From assembly GCA_023014335.1 (NCBI GenBank), contig JAECYW010000002.1:434001-498000 (forward strand): 64,000 bases of DNA. Reading direction: 5' to 3'. Both the position numbers and the translations under genes were made by a program. Positions 33,637 through 44,984 of the stretch are shown one piece after another; positions within the stretch are counted from its first letter, which is position 1; every line of letters begins with the position of its first letter. The notes beneath the pieces were generated by a model, which was not told the DNA's origin, searched no databases, and worked only from the letters and a program-made list of their open reading frames with translations. Source of the DNA: Galerina marginata. Taxonomy: Eukaryota > Basidiomycota > Agaricomycetes > Agaricales > Galerinaceae.

Positions 33637-34135
33637 TTCAGGCAACCCACCAATGCGACAAGCTCTTCGGCGTTTCCAGCACATGTAAACTTCAGTGGCG
33701 CTTCACGACACGACATAGAGCCATGGCGCCAGGCTTGTCGTCGTCGTGCGAATCACCTCGTTCGCCCACGCAGCCCCAGAGTGACGAGAAGTAAGCTGAA
33801 GAGTAAGAAACGCATGTATGCTTTTGTGTTCTAGGTGCGCATTGGACGTAAGATGTTCTCCCTGAAAGATAGCGGCATTAATAGGTTTAAGGAAATGTGT
33901 TGGTGCCACTGTGATCAGAGTGATCAAAAGAAGCTTCCGACAGTGCCGGCTGGTTTGGTTCACATTGCAGCATAATATTAGAAAGACTGAAGGCCTTACA
34001 TGAGTGGGGTGTCGCTCGCAAGTAAGTAAGAAGGGAAAAAGGTTTCAGGCGTCGAGTCGACGAGTCGACGACAGCCATTGGTGAATCTTTCCAGGCTCAG
34101 CTCGCGGAGTTGGAATTTCAACTGAGGCCCTCGCT
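33637..34135 (+). repeat. Dispersed spacer repeat, copy 1 (without F-box gene)
   Basis: The stretch from ACCAATGCGACAAGCTCTTC to CTCGCGGAGTTGGAATTTCA matches the spacer in inverted-duplication arm 1 (about 42140-42710) and, reversed, in arm 2 (about 59215-59800). Here it is followed by a zinc-finger gene instead of the F-box-like gene. Several internal deletions relative to the other two copies show it is older or decaying. All copies carry, on the strand opposite the flanking genes, an open stretch containing AHLEHK and ALLTLQLTS or close variants. Confidence 0.8.
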
Positions 34136-34437
34136 GCGGCAGGAGGGTTTACCAGAGCCGGACGGAGTCTCGGAGTTTGAAATCATTCGCAATAATAACT
34201 TGCGACGGTCGCGTCGCGTCGCTTTGTTTCTTCTTTCTGTTAGTGTCTTTCCAGAACTAAGGACCGCTTTCGAATCTTCGAGTACTTTATTTGTTGAAAC
34301 AACTTGGGTGTACCACTGATATACGCCTTTTTTATAGCACACTGCACACCTTTTCGATAGCTGACCCCTGTCTGTAACCGCTCTCCCAACTTGACACTTT
34401 TATCAAAGAATTTTCAACTTCCAACACCATATCAAAC
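34136..34437. other. Upstream region of C2H2 gene 1
   Basis: No coding signal. Presumed promoter and 5' UTR of the gene starting at 34438. Confidence 0.35.
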
Positions 34438-35310
34438 ATGCCATCCTGTGACCGTTGCGGTGGCCGCTTTTTCAATAGCTGGCCCGCCTACGACCAGCAT
34501 ATCGCGAATTCGCCTCGTCATAACATCTGCGACCACTGCAACATTGACTTCCCCACTTGGGTAGGGTTGAAAGAACATTGGGTCCAGAGCCCTAACCACA
34601 ATTACTGCCAATATTGCAATGAACACTTCTACGACGAAGAGGATCTCGAAGACCACTTCCAGAATGCCCATGCGTATTGCCCTACTTGTCGCAGGGTCTT
34701 CAAAGACGGAGTTGGCCTTCGGGAGCACTATCGTCAATCCGAGCGGCACCACTACTGTCCCCCATGCGACCGCCTCTTCAACTCAGCCAGCAACCTCAAC
34801 TCGCACCTCAACTCGTCGGTCCACAGGTCAAAGGATGTCAAATGTCCTTTCAAATGCGGCGCCGCCTTTGTCTCTCGTTCCGCCCTAGTCTTGCATCTCG
34901 AGAACGGCGCTTGTACGTCCGGTGTCAACCGCAACCTCGTTAACCGATACGTCCGCCAATACGACACCAGCAACGTGATTACCGACCCCGCCCGCATGAT
35001 TTCCGGGTCTGGCTCCTCCGGGGACATCACTTACATTGCCTCTGAGCGATCGTGGAACGGGTCAGGCTACGAGTGCTACTTGTGCCATAACACCTATCAG
35101 ACCCTTGCCGTGCTCAACCGTCATCTTGCGAGCCCAAGACACCAGGATCGGATCTATATCTGTCGCGGTCCCAGTTGCTCAGCGCGCTTTAACACGCTGA
35201 GCGGCCTCGTCCAACATATCGAAAGTGGGAAATGCGGCGTTGCGAGGTTTAAGACCGTGCAGAATGCTATGGACAGTTTGCTTGGACAGATGGGACGACT
35301 CACAATGTAA
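34438..35310 (+). CDS. C2H2 zinc-finger protein, family copy 1 (intact, 290 residues)
   Basis: A single uninterrupted ORF. It holds a series of about seven C2H2-like fingers, e.g. CDRCGGRFFNSWPAYDQH, CDHCNIDFPTWVGLKEH, CQYCNEHFYDEEDLEDH, CPTCRRVFKDGVGLREH, CPPCDRLFNSASNLNSH, CPFKCGAAFVSRSALVLH, a spacer with NVITDPARMI, then CYLCHNTYQTLAVLNRH and CRGPSCSARFNTLSGLVQH. The unusual NSPRH/QSERHH linkers and the conserved VNRNLVNRYVRQYDT spacer define a family seen four times in this window (also 40.7-41.65 kb, 61.0-61.9 kb, 63.3-64 kb). A DNA- or RNA-binding role is inferred from fold only. The lack of introns contrasts with neighbouring genes and could reflect retroposition of the ancestor. Confidence 0.88.
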   Translation: MPSCDRCGGRFFNSWPAYDQHIANSPRHNICDHCNIDFPTWVGLKEHWVQSPNHNYCQYCNEHFYDEEDLEDHFQNAHAYCPTCRRVFKDGVGLREHYRQSERHHYCPPCDRLFNSASNLNSHLNSSVHRSKDVKCPFKCGAAFVSRSALVLHLENGACTSGVNRNLVNRYVRQYDTSNVITDPARMISGSGSSGDITYIASERSWNGSGYECYLCHNTYQTLAVLNRHLASPRHQDRIYICRGPSCSARFNTLSGLVQHIESGKCGVARFKTVQNAMDSLLGQMGRLTM

Positions 35311-36214
35311 ATCGTGGATACGTCGGTGGTTCTTCCACTTCTCGTAAGCTCTGCCCTTTACTCATTACATCTTCGACCTTCAGCTCTCCCTCATGCTACA
35401 AATTTATTGTTTTCCCACTATTTTACGAGATACCCCTCAATATTTCAGAACCTCGAGCACTTATTATAGCATTTCGCACCCCCTTTGATACACGCTGCAT
35501 CCCCGCTGCCACTTCTTACCCCTCCTCAAATTTTAAACCTTTCTTCTTGCTTTGACGTGATACAAGCAAGTGAATATAATCATCGTTCTGTTTCAAATTT
35601 CTCCAATTCATTGAAGTTCAATCTATATTATTTTGGAACCCCAACGGGCATGAGATCTCAGACAAATTTAGCGTATTCTGCTCTTGTTTTCCTTCATGAT
35701 ATCCTTGCTAGGCAGGAACTACGCAAACCGTTCAGTTCTTGTCAAGCTATAATCGGGTCTTTGCCCTGTGCTTGTATTTAGATTATTACAGCATATATAA
35801 GTACCGCAAGTTGCTGTAATCGGAACCCGAATTGTTCGGCATCGACAATCCACTGCCCATAGGCTAAGGAACAGCCTTCGATTCTCATAGCTTGTGGACA
35901 GCTTAGGATTCTCTCATAACCATGTCTTCCACTGCCTATAAGTAGGACTCCCGACCACCACCCACGTACTCAGATCCTTCTTTGTTTGACAAGTCGTGAT
36001 TCATCTCGTTAACGACGTCGAGCTACGATCCCACAGTCAACACCGTCCCATCCGCCAGCGAAATATCAAACCGCCCTTTCACCCAGGAGTCACCACTTGC
36101 TGTGACAGAGCGTCAGACACATATATTGTGCCGAGCAGAGGCTCTATCGTTTAATTGCTACGTCGCACGATACACGCTGTTATATTATCTGGAGCAAATT
36201 TGGAGCTGCAAAAA
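35311..36214. other. Intergenic between C2H2 gene 1 and TPR-CHAT gene
   Basis: About 900 bp with no confident ORF. It includes the zinc-finger gene 3' UTR and the TPR-CHAT promoter. Confidence 0.35.
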
Positions 36215-39200
36215 ATGTCCGTAAGTACCACCGCATCTTGCGAAGATATAACTCGATAGCCATCATCGTGTTTCACAATTCTAGAACTGGGTCAAAGGTA
36301 GTGACCACAAGGATGCAAACGTGTCCGAAGAAATAGAACTCTCCACAACCCTCATGATTAAGCTCGCAGATGTACTTTCGCTTCGCTTCCACCAAGGGTG
36401 TGAGCAAAACGATCTCGACGTAGCGATTCATCTGTTCAGAGAGGTGTTGAAACGCAGATCTCTACCCTATACCATAGGGTCTCGCTGCCTCATCAACCTG
36501 GCAAATGCACTGAAAATACGAATCGATGAAGGCGGACGGCAACATGATCTCGATGAAGCAATTCCTCTATTTCGCAAGGCACTTCAACTACCGCTTCTCC
36601 CCCCTGGCTACCGATCTGTGCTTCTGAATAACCTTGCCTCTGTCCTCTTGACAAAATTCAAGCAACAGGGACAGAAAGCGGATGTGGATGAGGCCATTTC
36701 CCTCTATCGTCAAGCCGTCAAGTCTTTTCTTCCCTTCGACCCCGAGAGAGTTGTTCCCATTAACAATCTTGCTGCCGCTCTCGTAGCCCGATCTGAGCAT
36801 GGTGGCCAACGAAAGGATTTCGATGAAGCCATTTCCCTTCACAAACAGGCTCTGGGACTTCGACTGCCACCGCATCCCGAGCGATGTGACTCCCTCTACA
36901 ATCTTGCCGATGCAATGTTCACTCGGTTTAAGTTCGACGGCGAGATTCAGAGCGTTGATCTCGACGAAGCCATCTCCGTCCATAGACAGGCCCTTGAACT
37001 CCGATCCCCACCGCATTCCAAGCGGTCGGACTCTCTCATAAATTTGGCAGTCGCGGTGTCTCTTCGATTTGATCAGCGCGGACAGCAAAGCGACATCGAC
37101 GAAGTCATTTTATTACGTAGACAAGTGCTTGAGCTCCAACCATCACCCCATCCCGATCGATACCGGTCTCTCGCCAGCCTTGCGACTGAACTGGTAACTC
37201 GAGTTAAGCAGACGGGTAAAATCACTGATCTCGACGAAGCACTTTGTCTGCACCGAGAAGCTCTTGAGCTTCTCCCTCAACTCCACCCAGAGCGGTCTAC
37301 GTGCCTCGGTAACGTAGCAAACACTCTATCGACTCGATTTGAGCAAGGAGGCCAGGAAACTGATTTAGACCAAGCCATTTCGATGCACAGACAGGCACTT
37401 CAGCTCCGACCTTCACCACATATTGGCCGGTCTGATACCATTCATAACCTTGCTGCTGCACTGGCCACTCGTTTCGAGCACGGAGGACGGCTGGTTGATC
37501 TCGATGAAGCCATTTCCTTACAGAGAGAAATACTTGAGCTTCAACCATCACTTCATCCAGATCGACATATGTCTCTCTGCAACCTTGGCATGAGCCTGGG
37601 AACCCGATTTATGCAAACAGGTCAAAAAATCGATCTCGATGAAGCCATTTTCCTGGACAAAAAAGCTCTCGAGCTTCTCCCTCCACCATACCCTGACAAA
37701 GCTCTTTACCTCAACAATCTAGCAACCGAGTTGATGCGTCGCTTTGGACAAGGAGGTCAGAAAGCTGATTTAGACGACGCCATTTCGATGCACAAACAGG
37801 CACTTCAGCTCCGACTTCCTCCCAACCCCGATCGATCTATATCCCTCAGCAATCTCGCTGCTGTACTGTTCAGGAGAGCTGAACTAGAAGGACATCAAAT
37901 TGATCTCGATGAGGCCATTCGCTTAAATAGAGAAGCACTTCAGCTCCGACCATTACCCCATCCCGATCGATACATGTCGCTTACCAACCTTGCTAGTGGA
38001 CTGTCGGCCAGATTCCGGAAAATAGGTCAAAGAACTGACATCGATGAGGCCATTTCGCTGACAAGACAGGCTCTCGGTCTTCAGTTTCCTCATCATTCTG
38101 GTCGATCAAACATATACACTGCGTTAGGTAAATTCCTTATTTATGCTCACCACGATGATCCCGATTCATTGGAGAATGCTCTGTCCTCATTCGCTGCTGC
38201 TACGCAATGTCCGTCTCAATCACCATCTAGCCGTCTCCGTGCTGCCAAGACGTGGATATATTTCGCGGATAAATACCAACATATCTCTGCGATTGATGCC
38301 TATGGGGTGGCATTGCAAATTTTGCCACAAGTGGCGGCTCTTAGTTTTGATGTACAATCCCGTCAGGAGGCATTAACGGCGGGTAGTGATGGTCTAGCCC
38401 GAAATGCGGCGAGATGCGCCATTCGATCCGGAAATTTGGGAAGAGCTATTGAATTTCTCGAAGCAGGACGAAGCGTTTTCTGGTCGCAGGTTTTATCCCT
38501 TCGTGCTTCAATCGATCAAATCAGCGAGATTGCTCCATTGTTAGCTGATGACCTGCGAGACATAGCAATTGCATTGGAACTGGGGTCTCACCGTGATAGA
38601 TCTTCCGAGATATCGAACAATCTGAAGAAATTGTCCCTCGACCAGGATGCATTCCGACTGAATCGCCTGAATGAAAAGTGGGAAAAGGCAATTGATGATG
38701 CTAGAAACTTAGAAGGGTTCGAGGATTTTCTCCGTCCAGCCCGTTTGTCATCCCTCCAGTCTGCAGCATCCGATCACCCAATTGTACTTCTCGTTGCCAA
38801 CGATGATGGCAGCCATTGCCTCATTATGACACTGACGTGTATTCATCACATTCCGCTCACAGTCTTACGCACTGACGTGTTGGAAGGACTCATCTATCTC
38901 GTCCAAGTAGCAGCAGGTCAGATTCAAATATCACGATCAGCGATCGAGAAAACCCAACGGAACGTTTTAGAGCATCTCAGAGAACAACGTGGGCTGAGAG
39001 TGAAGGACGATCTGGGATCCTCAGATGATATATTCAGATTTGTTTTGCGAATCCTATGGAAACTAATTGTGAAACCTATAATTAGCTTCCTCGATTTCAA
39101 GGTAAGTTGATAATAAACTGGCGAATTGTCAAGTCTCTTACAAGTAATGATAGAAATTAGGTGAAATGGCAATTTTACAGTGGTGTCCGACTGGAGCCTT

Positions 39201-40004
39201 CACTTTCCTCCCAATCCACGCGGCTGGCTGCTATCATGACTATGGTGACCAAGTAGCCATTGAATCCGCCTCTGATTACTTCATATCTACATATATACCC
39301 ACCATCGGCACCTTACTCGCACATCGTTCAGCTCCGTCGGCTCAAAATTTTAAGATGATGGCCATCGTTCAATCCGCGGAACTGCCTTCTACAAAGAAAG
39401 AACTGGAACACATTCAAAAGCACGTACCTAGCACCTCTCTGATTAAATTCGGAGTTCCTGGTGCGGATGCAAGTGTTGAGGCAGTCGCTTCTCGTCTTCC
39501 CGATGCGTCTATAGTCCATTTTGCATGTCATGGGAAGCAAGACCACACAAAACCGTTAAATAGTGGTCTCACGCTCCAAGACGGATTACTCAAAATCTCG
39601 AGAATCATGAAAGAAAAAATTCCAAGCGGAACGTTAGCCTTCCTCTGCGCCTGTGAGACTGCAATGGGCGATCATAAACTACCGGATGAAGCGATGAGCC
39701 TAGGTGCGAGTTTTCTGTTTTCTGGATTTCACCGCGTGGTTGCTACTATGTGGTAAGTTCATTTGTCGTAATTAAAGTGTTCTGATATATCCTCCTTGCC
39801 AGGGAAATGCGGGATGAAGATGGACCGACCATAGCAGATACCTTTTACGAAGAACTGTTCAGAGGCCCTGATGGGAAACCTCTTCCGGAACCTGACGCCA
39901 CCAAATCCGCTCGAGCTCTTCACATAGCAGTGATGAAATTGCGTTCACAGAATGTGGGCTTTCTCCGCTGGGTTCCATTCATTCATATGGGGATGTCAGA
40001 TTGA
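36215..40004 (+). CDS. TPR-CHAT protein (tetratricopeptide repeats plus caspase-like CHAT domain)
   Basis: Exact four-exon model 36215-36220 (6 nt, Met-Ser), 36285-39101, 39154-39752, 39803-40004 (3,624 nt, 1,207 residues). Residues of about 20-620 form thirteen consecutive repeats of about 45 residues, each with a DLDEAI-type core followed by a RQAL-type helix (e.g. VDLDEAISVHRQALELR). A helical linker follows. The C-terminal CHAT domain has WCPTGAFTFLPIHAAG, a catalytic His in VHFACHG (39516-39533) and the catalytic Cys in LCACETA (Cys codon 39652-39654), then MSLGASFLFSGFHRVVATMW and VGFLRWVPFIHMGMSD. CHAT is a clan CD cysteine protease fold related to caspases and separases. The dyad is intact, so proteolytic activity is plausible. 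Such proteins are expanded in mushrooms and are suspected to act in recognition and cell death. Target unknown. Confidence 0.93.
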
Positions 40005-40353
40005 CAAAGTGTTGGGAATAATTCCTTCTAAGTTAATGATAATAATGTATAACAACAGGCTCCGTTTTCGGTGGCTGTGCTGAAGTGTTGCCCCTGATCA
40101 GAAAACCCTTTGATAAGGAAATGCGCCACCAATGCGCCACAGTTGCCTCGGACTCGGAGGCAAATATAACCAGTTAGTTCCTTTGGACCTACAAATCATT
40201 GAAATCAAGAGGGTTGCAGTATTGAAAGCTTTGTCAATAGCCTCATTTGCGCTAGTTGAAAGAGAACAATAATCTTGAAAAATAATCTCGAGGGCTCTAT
40301 ATACCTTTGTAAGTGTCCGTGTCAGTGTGTTGGGTGCCGATGGTCGGATGAGG

Positions 40354-40633
40354 TACTGTACTATTTCGCTCAATTCGTCCGGGGGTGTGACCTGGGACAC
40401 AGTGGACGAATTTTAGATTTCGGCCAGTCAGCGTGACGCAGGGGACACCAGCCGAAATTTCGTCCAATTTAGTGTAAAATGCGGGGCGTTTGCGCCTCGC
40501 GGAGCGCCCGGAAGGTGACACTTCGCCTGAACAAGTGGCCAAAGCTTCTGTGACGCGGGACATGGACCGATTTCGTTCACGTCCACTGGGCCTGTGACGT
40601 GGGACTGGATGAATGGAGCGAAATAGTACAGTA
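40354..40633. mobile_element. 276-bp MITE, Tc1/mariner-like, TA target duplication
   Basis: Perfect 16-bp terminal inverted repeats CTGTACTATTTCGCTC bound 40356-40631, flanked by TA on both sides (40354-40355 and 40632-40633). The orthologous position in inverted-duplication arm 2 (GATGAGGTA next to a TTGTGGCGAACAATGG block, reversed) lacks the element, which gives an empty site. No ORF inside, so it is non-autonomous. TA duplication and CTGT-type ends fit the Tc1/mariner group. Confidence 0.88.
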
Positions 40634-40704
40634 TTTGACTTGTGGCGAACAATGGTGGCTAAGATTGGGCTAAGACTCGGACTATAGCCACCAAGGATTT
40701 TCCC

Positions 40705-40712
40705 TATAAATA
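40705..40712 (+). promoter_or_regulatory. TATA box of zinc-finger copy 2, conserved in arm 2
   Basis: TATAAATA followed by CGTGGGTTGACTCAGC. The same box and flank occur reversed in arm 2 at 62035-62042, so the original promoter was duplicated with the gene. Confidence 0.55.
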
Positions 40713-40849
40713 CGTGGGTTGACTCAGCTTTTTTTGCTTCCCCCCACCCCATGGCCAAGAAAAACCTACTGGACACTCGCACGACCTTGTCAATCGAGGA
40801 TAAATCACTCCCAGATACTGCGCACACACCATAGATATTTCTGTTGCGT

Positions 40850-41651
40850 CATCTACGTACTACGTGTGCATCGACTCAGAATCGACTGCGGCAAGGACTT
40901 TCTCAACTTGCATAACCTCAAGGAACACTATGTCCACAGTCCAGACCCAAATCAATGCAGGGAATCAAACGAGCACTTTGACAGCCCAGGTGATCCTCCT
41001 GTCTTTTTTGAGAAAGTGCGCTGGTACTGTTCTTCCTGTTCCAGGTTCTTCGAGCGTGAAGATGGGCTGCATGTGCACTATAGCATGTCCGCGTCGCACC
41101 ACTACTGCACCGCATGCAAGCGCAACTTCACCTCCGCGAGCAACCTCAATGTGCACCTCAACTCATCGATACACCGACCGAAGGATGCCAAATGTCCTTT
41201 TAAATGCGGCTCCACTTTCGTATCCGACTCGGCCCTTCTCTTGCACATTGAGAACGGAGGATGTCCGTCGGGCGTCAACCTCAAGATCTTGGAGCGATAC
41301 ATCCGCCAGCGCGATACCAAGAATCTCATCACCGATCCTGTGCGGAGGATTGCCTACGAGTCGGGTTCTTCCCAGGACACCACGTATATCGCCGATAGCC
41401 GCTGGTGGAATGGGTTCGCGTACCAGTGTCACCTGTGCCATAGTACCCACAGGTCCCTCCTCGCGCTAAACCAACACCTCGCCAGCGCGAGGCACCGGGA
41501 CCGGATTTACATATGCCACGGCCCGAGCTCCTCGATGCGGTTTAGCACACCGAGCGGGCTCGCTCAGTGTATTGAGAGCAAAGCGTGTGGTGTAAACCGG
41601 TTTAGGATACGATGGACTGGTTGCTGGGGCATATGGGAAGGCTTAGGTTAG
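40850..41651 (+). pseudogene. C2H2 zinc-finger copy 2, degenerate
   Basis: Close to the intact copy at 61019-61888 but broken. Between CTACGTA and the codons for GKDFLNLH it lacks roughly 110-120 nt found in arm 2, which removes the start codon and first finger. Two ligand positions are lost (PSSS for PSCS, and LAQCIES for LAQHIES). A small deletion near 41607 shifts the frame, so the C-terminus reads IRWTGCWGIWEGLG instead of a DAMDWLLGRMGRL-like end; the correct frame continues immediately beyond. The open frame through 40719-41651 is therefore probably not a functional gene. Fingers still visible include CSSCSRFFEREDGLHVHY, CTACKRNFTSASNLNVH, CPFKCGSTFVSDSALLLH and CHLCHSTHRSLLALNQH. No restored sequence is proposed. 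Confidence 0.78.
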
Positions 41652-42139
41652 AGATGTGATGATAGGGTGCGTCGACGATGCTTTCTTTCTGTTCTGTCTT
41701 GTTACAACCCCCACTCTTCTATTCTTCATTTTTTCCCTCTTGATTCCCCTTATTTGTAGTTTTCACCGTCGTTTACGAGTCATAATTGTCTGTGTCGGTG
41801 TTATCTGCGATTCAGGTAGCTCTTTCTCATTCAAATTAGGCAAACCGTTGAACGGTTTACTTACATTATCGACTTACTATGTAGTTCTGTCTCGTGCAAA
41901 CGACATAGATGCCAGTAGGCTACTGGTGCACTCAGTCTGAATGGGTTACATGAAATGTGCTCAATGAAGAAGCATGATTAGCAAAAAGCTGGAACGTGCC
42001 GTCGGGACGTCGGTGACAAATCCAGCCAGATGAAAACCTCCAGAAACGGTGCTTGCTGTTGCATGAAATTCAGTGTCGTTCCGTCCAAGTACACCGCCCA
42101 GAGCTCAAAGTTCCTGATTCTTGTCCAAAAATGTGGGAA
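41652..42139. other. Arm 1 3' flank of zinc-finger copy 2
   Basis: Contains AGGCAAACCGTTGAACGGTT and other blocks matching arm 2 in reverse (around 60800-61018 and 59900-60050). Arm 2 has about 700 extra bases inside the equivalent of position 41890-41910. No gene recognised. Confidence 0.5.
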
Positions 42140-42710
42140 AAGAGACACAAGCAACCCACCAATGCGACAAGCTCTTCAACGTTTCCAGCACATGTAAACT
42201 TCAGTGGCGCTTCACCTTCTTGACATACAGCCAGGCTTGTCCCCGTCCTGCATATCATCTCGTTCGGCCACGCAGCCCCATAGTGACGAGGATTCAGATG
42301 ATGCAAGAACGAGCCGGGCAAATTTGAGAAGTAAGCTGAAGAGTGAGAAGTGCATGTACGGCTTTGTGTTCTAGGTGCGCATTGGTTGCAAAATGTTCTC
42401 CCTGGCCCAGATCAAAGATAGCGGCATTAGGTTCAGGGAAACGTGTTGGTTCGAGCGACTCCGAGAATTGCCGTTCTTGACTCCTGCCGCCAGTGTGATC
42501 AAAGTGATCAAAACTTGAAGAAGCTTCCGACGGTGCTGGTTGTTTTGGTTTCACATTGCAAAGGCTTTACATGAGTGGGGTGTCGCTCACAAGTAAGAGG
42601 GAACAAGTATTCAGGCAGATGGACGACGAGTCGACGACAGCCACTGGTGAAGCTTTCCCTATCTCAGTTCCAGGCTCAGCTCGCGGAGTTGGAATTTCAA
42701 CCTGGGGGCC
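42140..42710 (+). repeat. Dispersed spacer repeat, copy 2
   Basis: Matches 33637-34135 and, reversed, 59215-59800. The minus strand contains AIFDLGQGEHFATNAHLEHK followed by AVHALLTLQLTSQI, shared in recognisable form by all three copies. Confidence 0.8.
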
Positions 42711-42790
42711 TCGCAGTCACTTTGCGTCTTGTTGCAACTTGCAATGACTTACCAACCATCTGGTGAATCCAGGCCTTTCACGACGCTGGA

Positions 42791-44487
42791 ATGGATGATT
42801 CCTTCTCTGACGAATCTGACGAAACAAAAATAGCGCGTCTCAAACGCGAAATCCGATCTCTCAAGATGAGAAACGAAGATCTCGTTGACGAACTAACAGA
42901 TTCAAAAGTAAGTTTTTTCTTTGCTCTTCTGTCGAAGATCCGTTCACAAATGGGCTTATTATAAATTTCGTTCAGGGTGAATTGAATGTTTGCCATCAAA
43001 TCTTTCAAGACATATCTACACTTCGCAAGCCCTTTTCTCAACCGCCCCCAGAGATCCTCCACTCAATATTTGAACCCACAATTCCTCCTTCTTTCCTCAT
43101 CAGTTCCTCTGATTCTTTTCTGCCCAACTCTCTGTGGTGTCACGTTCAGGAGCAAAAACACGCTGTTCTGAATGTCTGCTGGACATGGTACATCGTCGGT
43201 CTTCCGTTCCTCTACGAGGTTGTTTCCATACGCCGCATCTATCAACTCTCACACCTCCTCCGAACGCTCAAGTATTCATCCCTAAATTTGAAAGAGATGA
43301 TCAAGAAAGTTGAGGTCCTCTGTGTTACTCCTGACTGGTATAGGCAAGACCTCGAATATCAGCTAAAGGTTTTATTCGACATCTGTCCTCGTATTTCGTC
43401 GTTCTCCTATGCATCAGAATCACCACGATGCCCATTGCCTCCCACAATACAATTGACTGCCTTGGTTGCCATCCCGAACATCACCCACCTCGAGTTAATC
43501 ACCTACATTGAGTTCGACAGTCTCCAGAATCTTCTCCATCTGGCTTCACCTCATGTGGTATCACTCTCCATTTTTTCTCCCCCAGCTCTGAGTGATGCTG
43601 CTATCCTGGACACCCTGTTTCACCGTCTTGAAGATTTGACACTTTGGGAGAGGCGCGGCGGCGTCAGGCCTTTCATTCGCAGCTGGAAAGTCCCTCGTTT
43701 AAAACGTTTGACTTTTGACAGTGATTTCGGGGAAGTAAAATTAATAAAATTCTGCAAGGTCCATGGCGCCGACTTGCAATATTTGCATTTTACCCGTGCA
43801 AATTATGTTTCGGAGGGATGTTGGCATTCTCCATTACATCACAAACCTCGGTTTTTTCCAGACCTCTCGGATTCATGCCCTATACTCCAACACATCGTGC
43901 TTCCACCGCCTAGCGAGCCTTTGATCCACAAAAGCGTCAAGTGGGTAGATATCTGGGTATCAGACCGGATACTTGATGAAGTTCAAACGGTCCGAAACTC
44001 TCTTCAAAGCGCACACTTGCCTGCTCTAAAAGGAGTGCGACTCCTGCCCTATTCCGAGCTTGAACCCCGTCTCAGTCTCCCACTTCTCCTTCCACCTACT
44101 CTTGTTTCGACCACATTTGACTCCTTCGCCATTCATCTCTCGTCAGATGTGGTTATCCGTCACGTTGTTGGCGAAATCCGTTGGATTAAGCCCCCCTGTG
44201 CTGGTGACCTTGATGAAGATGACTTGAAAGCACCGGAACATAATGATGCCTCGGAAGAAGAAATCGATGAACTTAATGATACCTCGGAAGAAGATATCGA
44301 TGACAGTGACTCCGACTCAGATGGGTCATTTATCCCAGACGAATCAGATTCAGAAGATGGTACCAACTACTCATCAGATGGTTTGGCTGATCAGGATTGG
44401 GACCCGGTCACGAAGGAACTCGTTGTGAAAGATTGGATGTTGATGGACGGTCTGGACACTGATTTTTTTCAACTGCCTGATCTGTAG
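42791..44487 (+). CDS. F-box-like protein, copy in arm 1 (542 residues)
   Basis: Exact two-exon model 42791-42907 and 42976-44487. The first exon is a charged helix (DETKIARLKREIRSLKMRNE) likely to form a coiled coil. The second opens with an F-box-like motif FSQPPPEILHSIFE, continues CHVQEQKHAVLNVCWTWY, then a long leucine-rich region (YQLSHLLRTLKYSSLNLK, IPNITHLELITYIEF, RLKRLTFDSDFGE) resembling irregular LRRs, and ends in a very acidic tail (DDSDSDSDGSFIPDESDSED). The layout matches the F-box/LRR-like proteins expanded in mushrooms, usually assumed to be substrate adaptors of SCF ubiquitin ligases. Skp1 binding is inferred only. Close paralogs: 45221-46617 and 57460-59141. Confidence 0.8.
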
Positions 44488-44984
44488 ACCTCTGCTAATT
44501 TCTTGAAGGCATCGTAGTTCCAGCAGTAGTGGTGGACCGTGGTGGTGGTAGTTCCCCGGTGCTCATGTAACGCAAGGGCAATGCTTTCTCGCTCAGGCTT
44601 GATATCTTGTTAGAACAGCTCCTCCGTTTGATTTGATTTAATTGAGATGAGCATATATAAAGCCACCGTGAATCGAGGCAGATTTGAGAGGGAAAACGCA
44701 CAGGAAGACATGGTCATGGTGGGCGCCGTTGTTACATAAAGTTGTTGCTCTCGTACCGAGTGAAAGATGGTGCGCGCGTTCTCACACGCAGCCATTTTTC
44801 GTCCTAGGCTGCTTTTCAGCTGAGAGCGGCAGCGGTGAAGCTCTTTGCCACCGGGCTGAGCGCGGGAGACTGGATGCAGCAACAGCCTCAGATACAACGC
44901 GGGCTATCTATGCGACCTGTATTCTTAGCAACATAGCACCAAAACAACATCATTATGCGCGACAATGACTCCATGCAAAATATC
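44488..44984. other. Intergenic between two F-box-like copies
   Basis: No convincing gene. Contains a TATATAAAG-like box at about 44653-44661. Confidence 0.35.

Larger units (their letters stand above)
40070..44487 (+). repeat. Inverted segmental duplication, arm 1
   Basis: Homologous in reverse orientation to 57460-62364. The order is outer flank (GGTGGCTGTGCTGAA, then AAGGAAATGCGCCAC), zinc-finger copy 2, spacer repeat, F-box-like copy. Arm 1 has gained a TA-flanked MITE and lost part of the zinc-finger gene; arm 2 carries about 700 bp that arm 1 lacks. Arms are clearly diverged at the nucleotide level, so the duplication is not recent. Confidence 0.85.
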
